Part shown: positions 43,543 to 53,395 of the stretch, in pieces
Numbering within the stretch: the stretch's first letter is position 1
Layout of the letters: each line of letters opens with the position of its first letter
Source of the DNA: Planctomycetota bacterium
Lineage (GTDB): Bacteria; Planctomycetota; UBA11346
NCBI GenBank assembly: GCA_016745075.1
Contig: JADGDD010000004.1
Coordinates: 1 to 64,000, forward strand
DNA: 64,000 nucleotides
Direction: 5' to 3'
The notes under the pieces: generated by a model
What the model saw: the letters and a program-made list of their open reading frames with translations, nothing else
What the model was told of the DNA's origin: nothing
Database searches by the model: none
Made by a program: the position numbers and the translations under genes

Positions 43543-44397
43543 TTAAACAAACACACCCTGACCCTGTAAACGATATTCTCTTGGTGTACATTGACGTTCT
43601 TTTTTAAAACTACGATAAAAATGGCTATGACTGGGAAAACCGCTAGCTAAGGCTATATCTGTAATACTTTCTTGGCTAAAACGTAAGAGACGACAGGCGT
43701 GTTCTAAGCGTTTATTCGTAATAAAAACACTTGCTGTTACCTGACAATGGTTGCGGATACACCTATTTAAATGCTCTCGACTCATGCCATAACGGGCAGC
43801 AATTTCAGCTGGGCCCTCAGACAGAAAGGCTTCATCTGAAAGTTCTTCATCTAATTGCGTGAGCCAATCTGGATACGTACTGTGCTCGCCGTAACCACGC
43901 AACATACGATAGAGAATGTCCATAAGAAATGCTTCAGCCCCTAAGCGATCACAAGCGACTTCTGGTACTTCAAAATCTTTACAGCGCTGCAAAAGTACAT
44001 CTTTATTCATACCGCGTGGAAAAAACACCTGTGGATCGGCACTTTGTCGCCACGGCCAACGCGGATCATCAGCATATCGTTTTTCTATATTCCGAAATAA
44101 ATCCAAAGACACTGCAATATTGGTAAAGATCAAACTTTCACGCGGTGGCGCTGCTAAGGCATGAATGGTCTGCGGATGAATAAAAACCAAAGCTCCTGCC
44201 TCTAATTGTTTGTGCTGACGACCAAGGTGATGAATAGCGCTTCCTTGTTCTATGTAAAAAAACTCGGCATAATCATGATCATGCAAATCAAAACAATATC
44301 CGGGGCGATAAAAAGCCCGCTGGCACATAATATGGGCGTTGGGAATAATCTTTTGGGCAACGGCCCAGGAACATCGACCAACAATCTTGGAAGTCAT
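43543..44397 (-). CDS. AraC-family regulator with cupin sensor domain
   Basis: 284 residues from ATG 44397. The N-terminal cupin-like beta-barrel (FDLHDHDYAEFFYIEQGSAI, LEAGALVFIHPQTIHAL) probably binds a sugar or related ligand. The C-terminal double helix-turn-helix is AraC-type: GMSREHLNRCIRNHCQVTAS and ESITDIALASGFPSHSHFYR, ending FKKERQCTPREYR. It is divergent from the epimerase/oxidoreductase pair across 131 bp and most likely controls it. Confidence 0.9.
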   Translation of the reverse strand: MTSKIVGRCSWAVAQKIIPNAHIMCQRAFYRPGYCFDLHDHDYAEFFYIEQGSAIHHLGRQHKQLEAGALVFIHPQTIHALAAPPRESLIFTNIAVSLDLFRNIEKRYADDPRWPWRQSADPQVFFPRGMNKDVLLQRCKDFEVPEVACDRLGAEAFLMDILYRMLRGYGEHSTYPDWLTQLDEELSDEAFLSEGPAEIAARYGMSREHLNRCIRNHCQVTASVFITNKRLEHACRLLRFSQESITDIALASGFPSHSHFYRSFKKERQCTPREYRLQGQGVFV

Positions 44398-44528
44398 AAT
44401 AGTGCATAAAATAGAGCCAAAAGTGGAAGATGCAAGCTCTATATGCAATAAGATAAAGAAACCAACAAACACCTCCGCTGATGCGTTTTACACACAGCGG
44501 CACTCCAAAGCTGGAAGGAACTCAAAAT

Positions 44529-45542
44529 ATGAAAGTCTTATTTATTGGCGGAACAGGAAATATTTCCTCTGCTTCAAGTCGTCTTGCCGTGAGCAAAGGC
44601 GTTGATCTCTACCTTATGAATAGAGGCAATCGCCCAATAACCATTGATGGGGCTACCAGCCTCGTTTGCGATATTTCGGATGAACAACAAGCCGCAGCCG
44701 CTTTAGCGGACCATGAATGGGATGTAGTCGTTAACTGGATCGCATTTACTCCGGCTGAAATTGAACGCGATATTCGTCTTTTTGCAGGTAAAACCAAGCA
44801 GTATATCTTCATCTCTTCCGCTTCTGCCTACCAAAAACCAGCAGGTTTTCCTTTTATTACTGAAGGCACGCCACTCGTAAACCCACACTGGGAATATTCT
44901 CGTAAGAAAGCCGCCTCTGAAGACCGACTCATGCAAGAACACCGTGAAAATGGTTTCCCATTCACAATTGTTCGCCCATCTTTAACCTACGATACGGTTA
45001 TTCCTGTGGCAATTGGTTCTTGGGATGACTATACCATTATTGATCGCATCAAACGCGGCAAAGAAATGATTGTACATGGTGATGGCACCTCCTTGTGGAC
45101 CATTACCCACAGTGATGACTTCGCAAAAGGCTTTGTTGGCCTGCTTGGACACCAACAAGCCATTGCCCAATCTTTCCACATTACCAGCGATGAAGTGCTG
45201 ACGTGGAACCAAATTTATGAGGCTGTTGCCGCTGCCGCTGGTTGCGAGGCGAAAATGGTGCACATTCCTTCTGATTTCATTGCCGCCTGCCCTGGCTGGG
45301 AATGGCACGAAGGTAACTTACTTGGTGATAAGGCGGTCAGTGCAATTTTCGACAATAGTAAAATCAAATCTTTTGTCCCAGAATTTACCGCAAGCATTCC
45401 TTTTGCCGAAGGTATACGCAGAACGGTTCGCTGGTTTGAAGAAGACCAAAGCCGTATGCGCATAGACGACGGCACCAATGCCAATATGGATAAAATTATA
45501 ACAGCTTACAAATCTGGCCTCGCCGCCTTGAAAGGACATTAA
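44529..45542 (+). CDS. NAD-dependent epimerase/dehydratase-like protein (extended SDR)
   Basis: 337 residues from the ATG at 44529, which has AAGGA upstream. Rossmann motif MKVLFIGGTGNISSASSRLA, SSASAY and the catalytic YxxxK in HWEYSRKKAASE are present, then IVRPSLTYD. The family includes nucleotide-sugar epimerases and, by this N-terminal form, sugar/RNA-binding CSP41-type relatives; the substrate cannot be told. It is followed after 2 bp by the Gfo/Idh/MocA gene and faces the AraC gene, indicating a small sugar-processing operon. Confidence 0.82.
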   Translation: MKVLFIGGTGNISSASSRLAVSKGVDLYLMNRGNRPITIDGATSLVCDISDEQQAAAALADHEWDVVVNWIAFTPAEIERDIRLFAGKTKQYIFISSASAYQKPAGFPFITEGTPLVNPHWEYSRKKAASEDRLMQEHRENGFPFTIVRPSLTYDTVIPVAIGSWDDYTIIDRIKRGKEMIVHGDGTSLWTITHSDDFAKGFVGLLGHQQAIAQSFHITSDEVLTWNQIYEAVAAAAGCEAKMVHIPSDFIAACPGWEWHEGNLLGDKAVSAIFDNSKIKSFVPEFTASIPFAEGIRRTVRWFEEDQSRMRIDDGTNANMDKIITAYKSGLAALKGH

Positions 45543-45544
45543 AC

Positions 45545-46558
45545 ATGACAAACCCACTACGTATTGGCATCCTCGGATGCGGTGACTTCTTCCGTGGACA
45601 AAGCAGACAAATGAAAAATAACGATCAATTGATCGTGGCATCTCTCTTCGATCCAGACACCGAACGTGCCAAACAGTACGCAGAAGAGCTTGGTGGAACC
45701 GTTGCGGAATCTGCTGATGCGATTCTGGATGACCCAAATATTGATCTCGTCTGTTTGTTTGTACCACCTTGGATTCGCGTCGATCTCGTTGAGAAAGCAG
45801 CGGCTACCGGCAAACATATCATTACCACAAAACCACTTGGAGCAGATAGCGAGACGTGCACCCGCATGTGTAATGCCGTTGAAAAAGCAGGCGTTACCTG
45901 CGGCGTGCTCTACAGCCGTAGTGGCGATGCCTTCGCTGAAGCTCTGAAAAACCTGTTTGAGGGCGGAGAATACGGTCAATTAGCACTGTATAAACAAGAC
46001 TGGATTCACCATTATCCACAATGGAATGATTGGGCCACGGACCCAGTTAAAAATGGTGGACCATTTATGGATGCAATGATTCATAACATGAACCTTGCCA
46101 GTTATTTAATGGGCCGTCCTGCAACAACCTGCACGTATTTTAGCGATACCCACGTTCATGATGACATTGCCTGCCGCGACACCGAAAGCATGAAACTGGA
46201 TTTCGAAGGGAATGGTTCGGCTCATCTCTTTATTACATGGGCTGCAGACCTTGCCGTACACAGTACCAATGGCAATGACCGCGAACATATTGATCAATGT
46301 TTTATGGTGACCGATCAAGGTTGGCACGTCACCACCTCTTGGGAAGATGGTGCTCACATTCGTCTCAGTCGCAGAGGTGAAGTGGTTACAGTACCAGTTG
46401 AAACAGGCACACTGGCTCATATTTATGACGAGACCATTGCCTACATCAATGGAACCGCTCCTTGGCCACGCCGTCTTGTACCAGTTCAAGAAGCTGCTAA
46501 TGATATTATTTTATTACGTACGGTTGAACAACATATTGGCGAACGGGTGACTGTATAA
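45545..46558 (+). CDS. Gfo/Idh/MocA-family oxidoreductase
   Basis: 337 residues. N-terminal Rossmann fold (IGILGCGDFFRGQSRQMKN), the nicotinamide-site motif TTKPLGADSETC (T-K-P in place of the common E-K-P), and a C-terminal alpha/beta domain with GGPFMDAMIHNMNLASYLMG, where the family's His lies. It probably oxidises or reduces a sugar or inositol with NAD(P). The start lies 2 bp after the epimerase stop, with AAGGA inside that gene's end. It converges on the histidine kinase gene; a hairpin inside the kinase gene (46630-46652) may end this operon. Confidence 0.88.
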   Translation: MTNPLRIGILGCGDFFRGQSRQMKNNDQLIVASLFDPDTERAKQYAEELGGTVAESADAILDDPNIDLVCLFVPPWIRVDLVEKAAATGKHIITTKPLGADSETCTRMCNAVEKAGVTCGVLYSRSGDAFAEALKNLFEGGEYGQLALYKQDWIHHYPQWNDWATDPVKNGGPFMDAMIHNMNLASYLMGRPATTCTYFSDTHVHDDIACRDTESMKLDFEGNGSAHLFITWAADLAVHSTNGNDREHIDQCFMVTDQGWHVTTSWEDGAHIRLSRRGEVVTVPVETGTLAHIYDETIAYINGTAPWPRRLVPVQEAANDIILLRTVEQHIGERVTV

Positions 46559-46605
46559 AGTCCAAGAGGCAACCACCTACCCACCACGTTCTCAGATACC
46601 GCAGC

Positions 46606-48468
46606 TCATAACAAAGTCAGCTGTAATTCAAAACCACCCTCTGGGTGGTTTTGTGCTGTACAGGCACCGCCCATACGCTGCATTAGCGACTGGACCAACG
46701 CTAGGCCAATGCCTGTCCCTTTTGTTCGTCGAGTTAGTTCCCGCTCGCCACGATAAAAGGCCTCAAACACAGACGATAAATGTTCCTGCGGTACACCTGG
46801 CCCACAATCTCGCACAGATAAAATGACACCATTTTTCCCTTGAGCCGTTACCGACACAATCAACCTTTTTTCTGCTGATTCTTTTGAAAATTTAATAGCG
46901 TTATCAATAACGTTCACTAAAATTTGGGTTAAGGCATCCGTATCAAATGTGCACGATGGCACTTCGTTTTCGATCCGTTGTTCTACCGTAAAACCTGCTG
47001 CCCGTAAAGGTTGTTGCATAATCTGTAGAGCGTTCTCAAGCACTGGAGTAACAGAACCAACGTGCAGGGCCCCTGTTTGTTGACCTCGCTCAAGCTGAGC
47101 AAACTCAAGAACATTACCAATAAGACGAGATAAACGTTCACTCTCTCCATGGATGGTCTCATAATATTCTTGCTGTTTATTACGGTCTGTAACCATACCT
47201 TCTCGCAGCATTTCTGCATACAGACGAATAGAGGTAAGTGGTGTTTTGAGTTCATGCGATACCGCAGCTACAAAATCTTGCCGCCGTTGGGCAAAACGAT
47301 ACATAGTAGCCACAGAGCGTTCAACAGCAAAGCAAGCGCAAAAAAACACCGTGATAAATATCGCCGTTAACCAAAGAACCATTTCTGGTCCACCGCGATC
47401 CGAATACGGTAAAGAACGTATAACAACCTGTAACTGTATATCAGTAAATGGTTCTGCAAATTGATGCCGGCTAACAAACACATCATCTTGCTCACTACTC
47501 TGATACTCTCCCCAATAAAACGAACAACGTTCCGCTATTGCTGGCGCTAGATCTATTGTCTTCAACAAACCTTCTTGAAACGATGACAAATGCACCAGCA
47601 ATCCTTGATGAAAAAGACCGTCTTCCGTTTCTACTGATCGAACAAGCACCAAACGGTCACTCGCAAGCTGATAAGACCTGAGCGGGGATACCGTTACTGA
47701 GGTTGATGCTTGCTGTCTTTGTGCAGCTATTTCCTGCATGTTTTGAGCAAGCGCCTGTCCTTGTTTCATCGGCACCGTTTCTGTTAAAGTATCATAGTCA
47801 TTATTTTGCATCACAAACTGATTATATCTATTATCTAAACTATTGGAGAACTGCACTGCTTGTACAGGACTTGCCTGTATCTGCTTACTGGAACGCAGTT
47901 CTCGTTTACTACTTTTTTTACGTACAAGCGCCTGCTGATTAAGATGCGGTTCAAGTTTACTTTGTTGTTCTGGCACTGCGGCAAACATATCAGCCTGCTT
48001 TTCTTGCACGCCAAGCACATCCCACAATGGAGCTAGTTCATCTTGTAAAACAACTTGTGGATACAAAGCACACATCATTGGTTTCCAGGCGCCAAGTTCC
48101 ACTGCCTGATTCATATCATCTGGTTCATGCGGTGTGTGTAGGCTGCCATCTGGGTCAATTTGAAACCATGCGGCTACTCCCTGCCGTGGTTGTACGGCCG
48201 CAAGTGGGCTTCGGCTCAGGCCAAGTGAGCCAGCGGTTTGGTCATCTGGCACATATAAAAAACGATAGTGGGTAAAAGGACGAGCGTCTTCCTCTGTCAA
48301 GAAACTATCTAACACGGTATCAATGACTGCTTCTATTTGGGCAGCAATAGCATAATGCCGCTCTGCATGTTCTTGTTCAATTGCGTGCACACTACGCCAT
48401 GCAAGCGCACAAGCACCACAGACCACCATAACACACACACACAACAGCCATAACCGCAGACGCTTCAT
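46606..48468 (-). CDS. Membrane sensor histidine kinase
   Basis: 620 residues. An N-terminal TM (LWLLCVCVMVVCGACALAW), a large extracytoplasmic sensor region (about 30-365) with a Gln-rich middle, and a second TM (WLTAIFITVFFCACFAV). Then HisKA (FVAAVSHELKTPLTSIRLYA, phospho-His) and the ATPase domain with N box LVNVIDNAIKFS, G1 DCGPGVPQEHL and G2 GTGIGLALVQSL. The sensor part resembles nothing I recognise. It overlaps the response regulator gene by ATGA. The stop is 47 bp from that of the oxidoreductase gene. Confidence 0.92.
   Translation of the reverse strand: MKRLRLWLLCVCVMVVCGACALAWRSVHAIEQEHAERHYAIAAQIEAVIDTVLDSFLTEEDARPFTHYRFLYVPDDQTAGSLGLSRSPLAAVQPRQGVAAWFQIDPDGSLHTPHEPDDMNQAVELGAWKPMMCALYPQVVLQDELAPLWDVLGVQEKQADMFAAVPEQQSKLEPHLNQQALVRKKSSKRELRSSKQIQASPVQAVQFSNSLDNRYNQFVMQNNDYDTLTETVPMKQGQALAQNMQEIAAQRQQASTSVTVSPLRSYQLASDRLVLVRSVETEDGLFHQGLLVHLSSFQEGLLKTIDLAPAIAERCSFYWGEYQSSEQDDVFVSRHQFAEPFTDIQLQVVIRSLPYSDRGGPEMVLWLTAIFITVFFCACFAVERSVATMYRFAQRRQDFVAAVSHELKTPLTSIRLYAEMLREGMVTDRNKQQEYYETIHGESERLSRLIGNVLEFAQLERGQQTGALHVGSVTPVLENALQIMQQPLRAAGFTVEQRIENEVPSCTFDTDALTQILVNVIDNAIKFSKESAEKRLIVSVTAQGKNGVILSVRDCGPGVPQEHLSSVFEAFYRGERELTRRTKGTGIGLALVQSLMQRMGGACTAQNHPEGGFELQLTLL
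46630..46652 (+). terminator. Hairpin inside the 3' end of the kinase gene, possible terminator of the convergent operon
   Basis: Perfect 10-bp stem aaaaccaccc / gggtggtttt with a three-base loop and a short T-run on the + strand, about 70 bp after the oxidoreductase stop. It is coding sequence for the C-terminal part of the kinase on the other strand. Confidence 0.45.
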
Positions 48469-49172
48469 AGTAGGCCTTCACACATACAACGATATCCTTC
48501 GCCACGAATCGTTTCAATGCAGAACTGTTTTTCATCTTTGCCCAACACCGTTTTTATTTTTCTTCGTAACTTGGTCAGGTGCATATCAACGGATCGTGTT
48601 TCCACCATGTCTGGACAGGCATAGTCCCAAATATCTCGCAGCAAACGGCGACGAGAAAGAATACGTCCACGTTCCTGATAAAATAAAACCAGCAAATCAG
48701 CATCACGTCGATTAATATCGACCACACGTTCCGCATAGGAAATTTGTAGGGCATCATAATCAACACATAAACGACCGCATTGAGTTTTCTGCTCTGTATG
48801 CTGAGGTGGGCAACGTCGCACAAGCGCATCTATCCGTGCAAGCAGCTGGACCACAGAAAATGGTTTACTGACATAATCATCAGCACCTGCACTAAAACCC
48901 GTCAAAATATCTTCTTCTCCTCCTTTTGCGGTCAACATCATAATTGCTCGTTCTGGATGCGCCTCGCGTGCCGCCCGGCAGATAGAAAAACCATCCGTTC
49001 CCGGTAACATCACATCAAGCAAGAGCATATCTGCACACCCCTCAACGGCCTCTTTCAATCCAGCATCACCATCTGCCAACCATGTAACACGATGGCCCTG
49101 ACTTTCTAAGCAGTCCTGTAAGCCACGACCAATGGCTTCTTCATCTTCGACAATGAGGATATGCGACATCAT
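48465..49172 (-). CDS. OmpR-family response regulator
   Basis: 235 residues. Receiver domain with acidic pocket (LIVEDEEAIGRGLQD), phospho-acceptor Asp in LLLDVMLPGTDGF and Lys in YVSKPF, followed by a winged-helix DNA-binding domain (RRDADLLVLFYQERGRILSR, then VETRSVDMHLTKLRRKI). It partners the histidine kinase that begins within its last four bases (ATGA). Target genes are unknown; the sugar-type genes on either side are candidates. Confidence 0.94.
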   Translation of the reverse strand: MMSHILIVEDEEAIGRGLQDCLESQGHRVTWLADGDAGLKEAVEGCADMLLLDVMLPGTDGFSICRAAREAHPERAIMMLTAKGGEEDILTGFSAGADDYVSKPFSVVQLLARIDALVRRCPPQHTEQKTQCGRLCVDYDALQISYAERVVDINRRDADLLVLFYQERGRILSRRRLLRDIWDYACPDMVETRSVDMHLTKLRRKIKTVLGKDEKQFCIETIRGEGYRCMCEGLL

Positions 49173-49349
49173 TCAACTCCTATACCGACTCTACCATAGC
49201 CGTGACCTCACATCTGTAAATGCTTTGTAAATAGAATCCCGTACTCTGTTTTCTGAACCATTCCATTCTGGATACAAACATCCACATCGTGGACTTGCTC
49301 CTTGATATACACAAGGCTTTCCATCGAATGCTCTCAAATAGGAGAAAAC

Positions 49350-50174
49350 GTGGATATTGTATTTGCATGCACCGCATGGGGTAGTCGTTTTGGGTCAAAC
49401 CCTTGTTCCAGTAAGGCTTGGCTCCATGAAGTTAAAGAAGCTGGTTATGATGCGGTAGAAGTTGGAGCACCCCAAACAGCTTCCGAACGCAAAGACCTCG
49501 TACATATGCTTGCTGATGCAGACTTACAATACGTTGCCCAACAATGGACACATGGCGAATCTGCATCCATCCACAGCGACCATTTTGAAGAACAATATCG
49601 TAATGCCTTAGAATTGAATCCCTTATTGGTCAATTCACATACTGGCCGAGACATTTTTTCTTTAGATGATAATCTAAGCATTCTTACTCATGCACAATCT
49701 GTAGAAGAAAGTTGTGGGGTTCCTGTCGTTCATGAAACCCATAGAGGCCGCTGGAGTTTTTCTGGCCCCGGCACCAAAGCTGTGCTAGATGCGATGCCAA
49801 CAGTAAAACTAGCTGCTGATTTTTCTCATTGGTGCTGCGTTCATGAATCTTTACTGGAAGATCAAGATGCCACAGTCGCACAAGCAGTTCAACATGCCTA
49901 CCATGTTCATGCGCGCGTTGGTTTTTCGCAAGGCCCCCAAGTACCACACCCTGCGGCACCAGAATGGACAGAAGTTCTGGAACGCCATCTGAGCTGGTGG
50001 GATGCAATTATTGCTGCACGTACAGCCGATGGCACAAAAACCTTGGTGATCTGCCCTGAGTTTGGCCCACAACCATATATGCCAACGGTTCCGTTTACCC
50101 AACAAAGCATTGCTGATCAATGGCAAATAAATGTATGGATGCTGAACCTGTTGAAAAAACGCTACCTCGCCTAA
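49350..50174 (+). CDS. Sugar phosphate isomerase/epimerase-like TIM-barrel protein
   Basis: 274 residues. The fold pattern (IVFACTAWGSRFG; EVKEAGYDAVEVG; LLVNSHTGRDIFSLDD; VPVVHETHRGRW; LAADFSHWCCV; HVHARVGFSQGP; LVICPEFGPQPY) matches xylose-isomerase-like TIM barrels, with His/Glu/Asp residues at metal-binding positions. The start is GTG at 49350, with AGGAG six bases before it; no ATG fits. It is followed after 10 bp by arsC. The substrate is unknown; with the epimerase and Gfo/Idh/MocA genes nearby, sugar or inositol metabolism is plausible. Confidence 0.8.
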   Translation: MDIVFACTAWGSRFGSNPCSSKAWLHEVKEAGYDAVEVGAPQTASERKDLVHMLADADLQYVAQQWTHGESASIHSDHFEEQYRNALELNPLLVNSHTGRDIFSLDDNLSILTHAQSVEESCGVPVVHETHRGRWSFSGPGTKAVLDAMPTVKLAADFSHWCCVHESLLEDQDATVAQAVQHAYHVHARVGFSQGPQVPHPAAPEWTEVLERHLSWWDAIIAARTADGTKTLVICPEFGPQPYMPTVPFTQQSIADQWQINVWMLNLLKKRYLA

Positions 50175-50184
50175 GGAAAACAAC

Positions 50185-50544
50185 ATGACTACTCTATATC
50201 ATAACCCTCGTTGCAGTAAAAGCCGTCAAACTCTTCAACTACTAGAAGAAAATAGTATTGACGTTCATGTTGTTGAATATCTCACAGCAACACCAGATGC
50301 GGCAACCATCAAAAATATCTGTGCGAAACTTGGCAAAAAACCAGCCGACATTCTGCGCACCAAAGAAGAACCATGCACAGCACTGATTAACGGCAAAAAT
50401 TTATCCGATGATGAAATTATTGCGATCATGGTTGAAAACCCGATTATTATTGAACGACCGATTGTTGTAACTGATAACAAAGCTGCCATTGGCAGACCAC
50501 CGGAATCTGTACTGAAATTATTTGAGAAACACGGCACAAAATAA
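50185..50544 (+). CDS. arsC: ArsC/Spx-family arsenate reductase-like protein
   Basis: 119 residues of the glutaredoxin-coupled ArsC type: catalytic Cys in YHNPRCSKSRQTL (C10), VEYLTATP, ADILRTKEEP (Arg) and NPIIIERPIVV (Arg). The family reduces arsenate with glutathione/glutaredoxin, but many members (YfgD-like) have no shown role in arsenic resistance. No arsenic pump or ArsR gene is nearby. AAGGA precedes the ATG, and the gene follows the isomerase by 10 bp. Confidence 0.85.
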   Translation: MTTLYHNPRCSKSRQTLQLLEENSIDVHVVEYLTATPDAATIKNICAKLGKKPADILRTKEEPCTALINGKNLSDDEIIAIMVENPIIIERPIVVTDNKAAIGRPPESVLKLFEKHGTK

Positions 50545-50584
50545 GACAAAACCTCAGAAACAAGCTTTTGTCCAAACCGTTCTA

Positions 50585-53395
50585 TCAATGGCCTGCTTTA
50601 CCGTAGCTCTCAAAATAATATTCGAGCAAGCGCTTCATCACTGGAGCGCAGGCACGGCCACCAGAAGTACCGCTATGGATAAAAATGGCAAAACAAATGA
50701 CTGGGTTCTCTGCTGGCGCATATCCAATCAACCACGCATGATCAGGATTTAAAACGGGGTCTTTACGACCCCACTCACTGGTGCCCGTTTTGGCGGCAAC
50801 TTTTATATCACTCCATTTGCCAGAGAGATCAAGACGGTGCCGAACCGTTCCCTCAGAGGTTGTGACCAATTCCATCCCGTCTTTAATCTCTTGCCATTCT
50901 TCCAATGCCAGATCAACATGATGTTCATCTGGACGACGCGCCGGTGCCACTACATGTGGACGAACAACAGTCCCACCATTGACCACCATAGCTGGAATCG
51001 TGATCACTTCTAACGGTGATGCGGCCCAGAAATTTCCGATGGCTAAAGTTCTTGTATCCGCTTTACGCCATGGCTCATTTGGACGATAGCGCCCTATAGT
51101 TGCTGGCGTTGGTGTGCGTCTGCCACCAACCATCTGCCACGGAATATCCAAGGCATAGTGTTTACCCATCCCTATATAATGAAAAAAATCAGTCAAATCT
51201 TCTGGGCCAATTTTACGGGCTAATTCTGCATAAAAACGGTTACTCGATTTTGCTATCGCCGTAGGGATACCAATAACACCTAATTGACCATGATCTCGCA
51301 TACGCATGTTTAACGCATCAACATCTATCGTGCCACCAACCTTATGTTTTCCATAATGAAAGCCTGCCATAGAAGTGGCTATTTTCATCACCGAACCTGG
51401 CGGTTGCGCAGCAGCAGTGGCATGATCAAGCAATGGATTCCCTGAAGCTTCTATTAATTCTTTATAATGAAAACGTAAGTCTTCTGGATTATAACCTGGT
51501 GCACTGGCAAGAGCAAGAATATCACCATTATATGGGTCCATTAAAATAAGGCCTGCTCTCCCGTGACTAACTTCTAATGTTTTTCGCATTTTTTCTGTGG
51601 CATCTGCGATGTCTGGCCAATGGGCAAGGCAAGACTCTGCTTCACGCTGAAGGCCAATATCTAAAGTAGTAACCACATCTCGACCAGCTTGCGGCTCTCG
51701 CACCACAAAGCGTTCTTCTTTTCCACCTGGTTTCCTTTTTATCCGTACAGAACCAACCACCCCCTGCAAACGATCATCATAGACTTTTTCAAGACCACTA
51801 CTGCCTGTCCAGCCGTCTGGATCCCACAAATTTGTTAATGCTTCTTCTCTTGTGAGGGCGCGGTCTACTCGACCAATGCGACCAAGTACATGAGCCGCAC
51901 TACTGCCGTATGGATACTCTCGCCCTGCACCAATAGAAATCGTTACACCGGGCAAAGTAACATCTGTCCGCACACTCTTTTTACGATATTTTCGTGGTAA
52001 GTGACGGATAGACGAAGAAATGCTCATCGCCAAAGATTTTGGAACTGCACGAACAATAGCCAAAGGATCGACAGTGGTTTCACCTCGCCATGCACGATCT
52101 GCTAAGCGGCGTGCACTGGTTATTTCCGACTCAATAAGTGGTACACTCGTTTCCATACCATACACACGCAACACCCGAACGAATTCAATCATCCAATCGT
52201 ATAAACCAGCTGGCTCAAACGTTACCAAGTTTTTATCTATATCTTCATTTAATAAAATCCGTCCTCTTTTTGTTTTTTTCATACCACCGCAATGCTGCAA
52301 TAACAAAGCACCAATCCATTCTCCTTCTGCTCCAAGGCTACCAGTAAGTCGTCTTGTGAAACGAGTAAAAAAGCCATCGCTCGTATTACCATTATCACCT
52401 TGAATATAATATCTGCGTGTTCGTCCTGGCGGTGTACCTTTTACAACTAAGGGCGTTATTTCGTAAGCAGCCGGAACGACTGATCCAATCTGTGCTGCCA
52501 AAGATAAAGGCGCATAATAATACGGTTGAATAGAGTCTCTCTCTTCAACCAGCGCGGTTTTCTTGCTCCGCTTATAAGTGGCAAGTATTTGTTCTATTTC
52601 ATTACGTTCACGGTGCAAACCACGTGAAAGCGCATCCTCTGCTTGTCGCTGCCGTGAAGGAGTCACAAGAACCAACGCTGTACTTTCAGTTTCCTGCTCA
52701 AGTGGGTGCACATTTAAACGATACACATAGGGCTCCATCATGGCGGCACAATATCCGTCAACACAATCAAAAGCCACATCAAGGCTACTGGTAAATGCTG
52801 CCCATACAGTCGGCTGCCAAACATGGGCATCAAGGTCCCAAGCGGTACGGATATCCTGTGCTAAAGCTGCTGTCATATCTGCCTGAATAAGCTGGCGAGC
52901 CGCAAGTGTAGCAAGCTCACTATTTTCATCTGCCTGCAAAGCCATTGCTGGTATTTGTAAAAGCCCAATGGGTTCAAAGCTATGATAATCATACCGAATA
53001 GAGACAGCAGGAAAGTCTTCCAATTCTTGTTCGACTAATGTTTTAAGTGAGAGTGGGTCACGCCCCAACTCTTGTGCTAATTCACTGACGAAAGCAGATA
53101 AACGTTCTTGGCTTAATTCATGCCACGGCCACAAACGCTTACGACTCCGAGAGACTTCTAATTCTTTTAATCGGACTGAAATATGCCACGTCGCTTGATT
53201 ATCGACCAACACATGCCCCTTACGATCTAAAATACGGCCACGTTTTGCTGGCAACATTTCTTCGTAAATAATATCGTTCATGATACGCTGGCTATAATCA
53301 CCACCCTGCAAAACCTGTAATTGAAACAAGCGCACGGCAAAAGCCGCAAACAAAAGAACAAAGCCAAAAGCGATAAGCCAGAGTCTATTATTCAT
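50585..53395 (-). CDS. mrdA: Penicillin-binding protein 2, unusually long
   Basis: 936 residues; E. coli PBP2 has 633. Class B transpeptidase of the elongation machinery. It has an N-terminal TM (LWLIAFGFVLLFAAFAVRLF), then RGRILDRKGHVLVDN typical of the dimerisation module, and the catalytic motifs S668-V-M-K (PPGSVMK), SSN (AIAKSSNRFYAE) and KTG at 869 (AAKTGTSEWG). The active Ser lies some 340 residues later than in E. coli. The extra sequence is in the extracytoplasmic pedestal region (about 100-480). Its start is 8 bp inside the RND gene's end. No mreBCD or rodA gene is in the window. Confidence 0.9.
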   Translation of the reverse strand: MNNRLWLIAFGFVLLFAAFAVRLFQLQVLQGGDYSQRIMNDIIYEEMLPAKRGRILDRKGHVLVDNQATWHISVRLKELEVSRSRKRLWPWHELSQERLSAFVSELAQELGRDPLSLKTLVEQELEDFPAVSIRYDYHSFEPIGLLQIPAMALQADENSELATLAARQLIQADMTAALAQDIRTAWDLDAHVWQPTVWAAFTSSLDVAFDCVDGYCAAMMEPYVYRLNVHPLEQETESTALVLVTPSRQRQAEDALSRGLHRERNEIEQILATYKRSKKTALVEERDSIQPYYYAPLSLAAQIGSVVPAAYEITPLVVKGTPPGRTRRYYIQGDNGNTSDGFFTRFTRRLTGSLGAEGEWIGALLLQHCGGMKKTKRGRILLNEDIDKNLVTFEPAGLYDWMIEFVRVLRVYGMETSVPLIESEITSARRLADRAWRGETTVDPLAIVRAVPKSLAMSISSSIRHLPRKYRKKSVRTDVTLPGVTISIGAGREYPYGSSAAHVLGRIGRVDRALTREEALTNLWDPDGWTGSSGLEKVYDDRLQGVVGSVRIKRKPGGKEERFVVREPQAGRDVVTTLDIGLQREAESCLAHWPDIADATEKMRKTLEVSHGRAGLILMDPYNGDILALASAPGYNPEDLRFHYKELIEASGNPLLDHATAAAQPPGSVMKIATSMAGFHYGKHKVGGTIDVDALNMRMRDHGQLGVIGIPTAIAKSSNRFYAELARKIGPEDLTDFFHYIGMGKHYALDIPWQMVGGRRTPTPATIGRYRPNEPWRKADTRTLAIGNFWAASPLEVITIPAMVVNGGTVVRPHVVAPARRPDEHHVDLALEEWQEIKDGMELVTTSEGTVRHRLDLSGKWSDIKVAAKTGTSEWGRKDPVLNPDHAWLIGYAPAENPVICFAIFIHSGTSGGRACAPVMKRLLEYYFESYGKAGH

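Noticed and set aside
50185-50544. Arsenic resistance operon
   Set aside because: The reductase-like gene stands with a sugar isomerase-like gene; no ArsR, ArsB or Acr3 gene is nearby.
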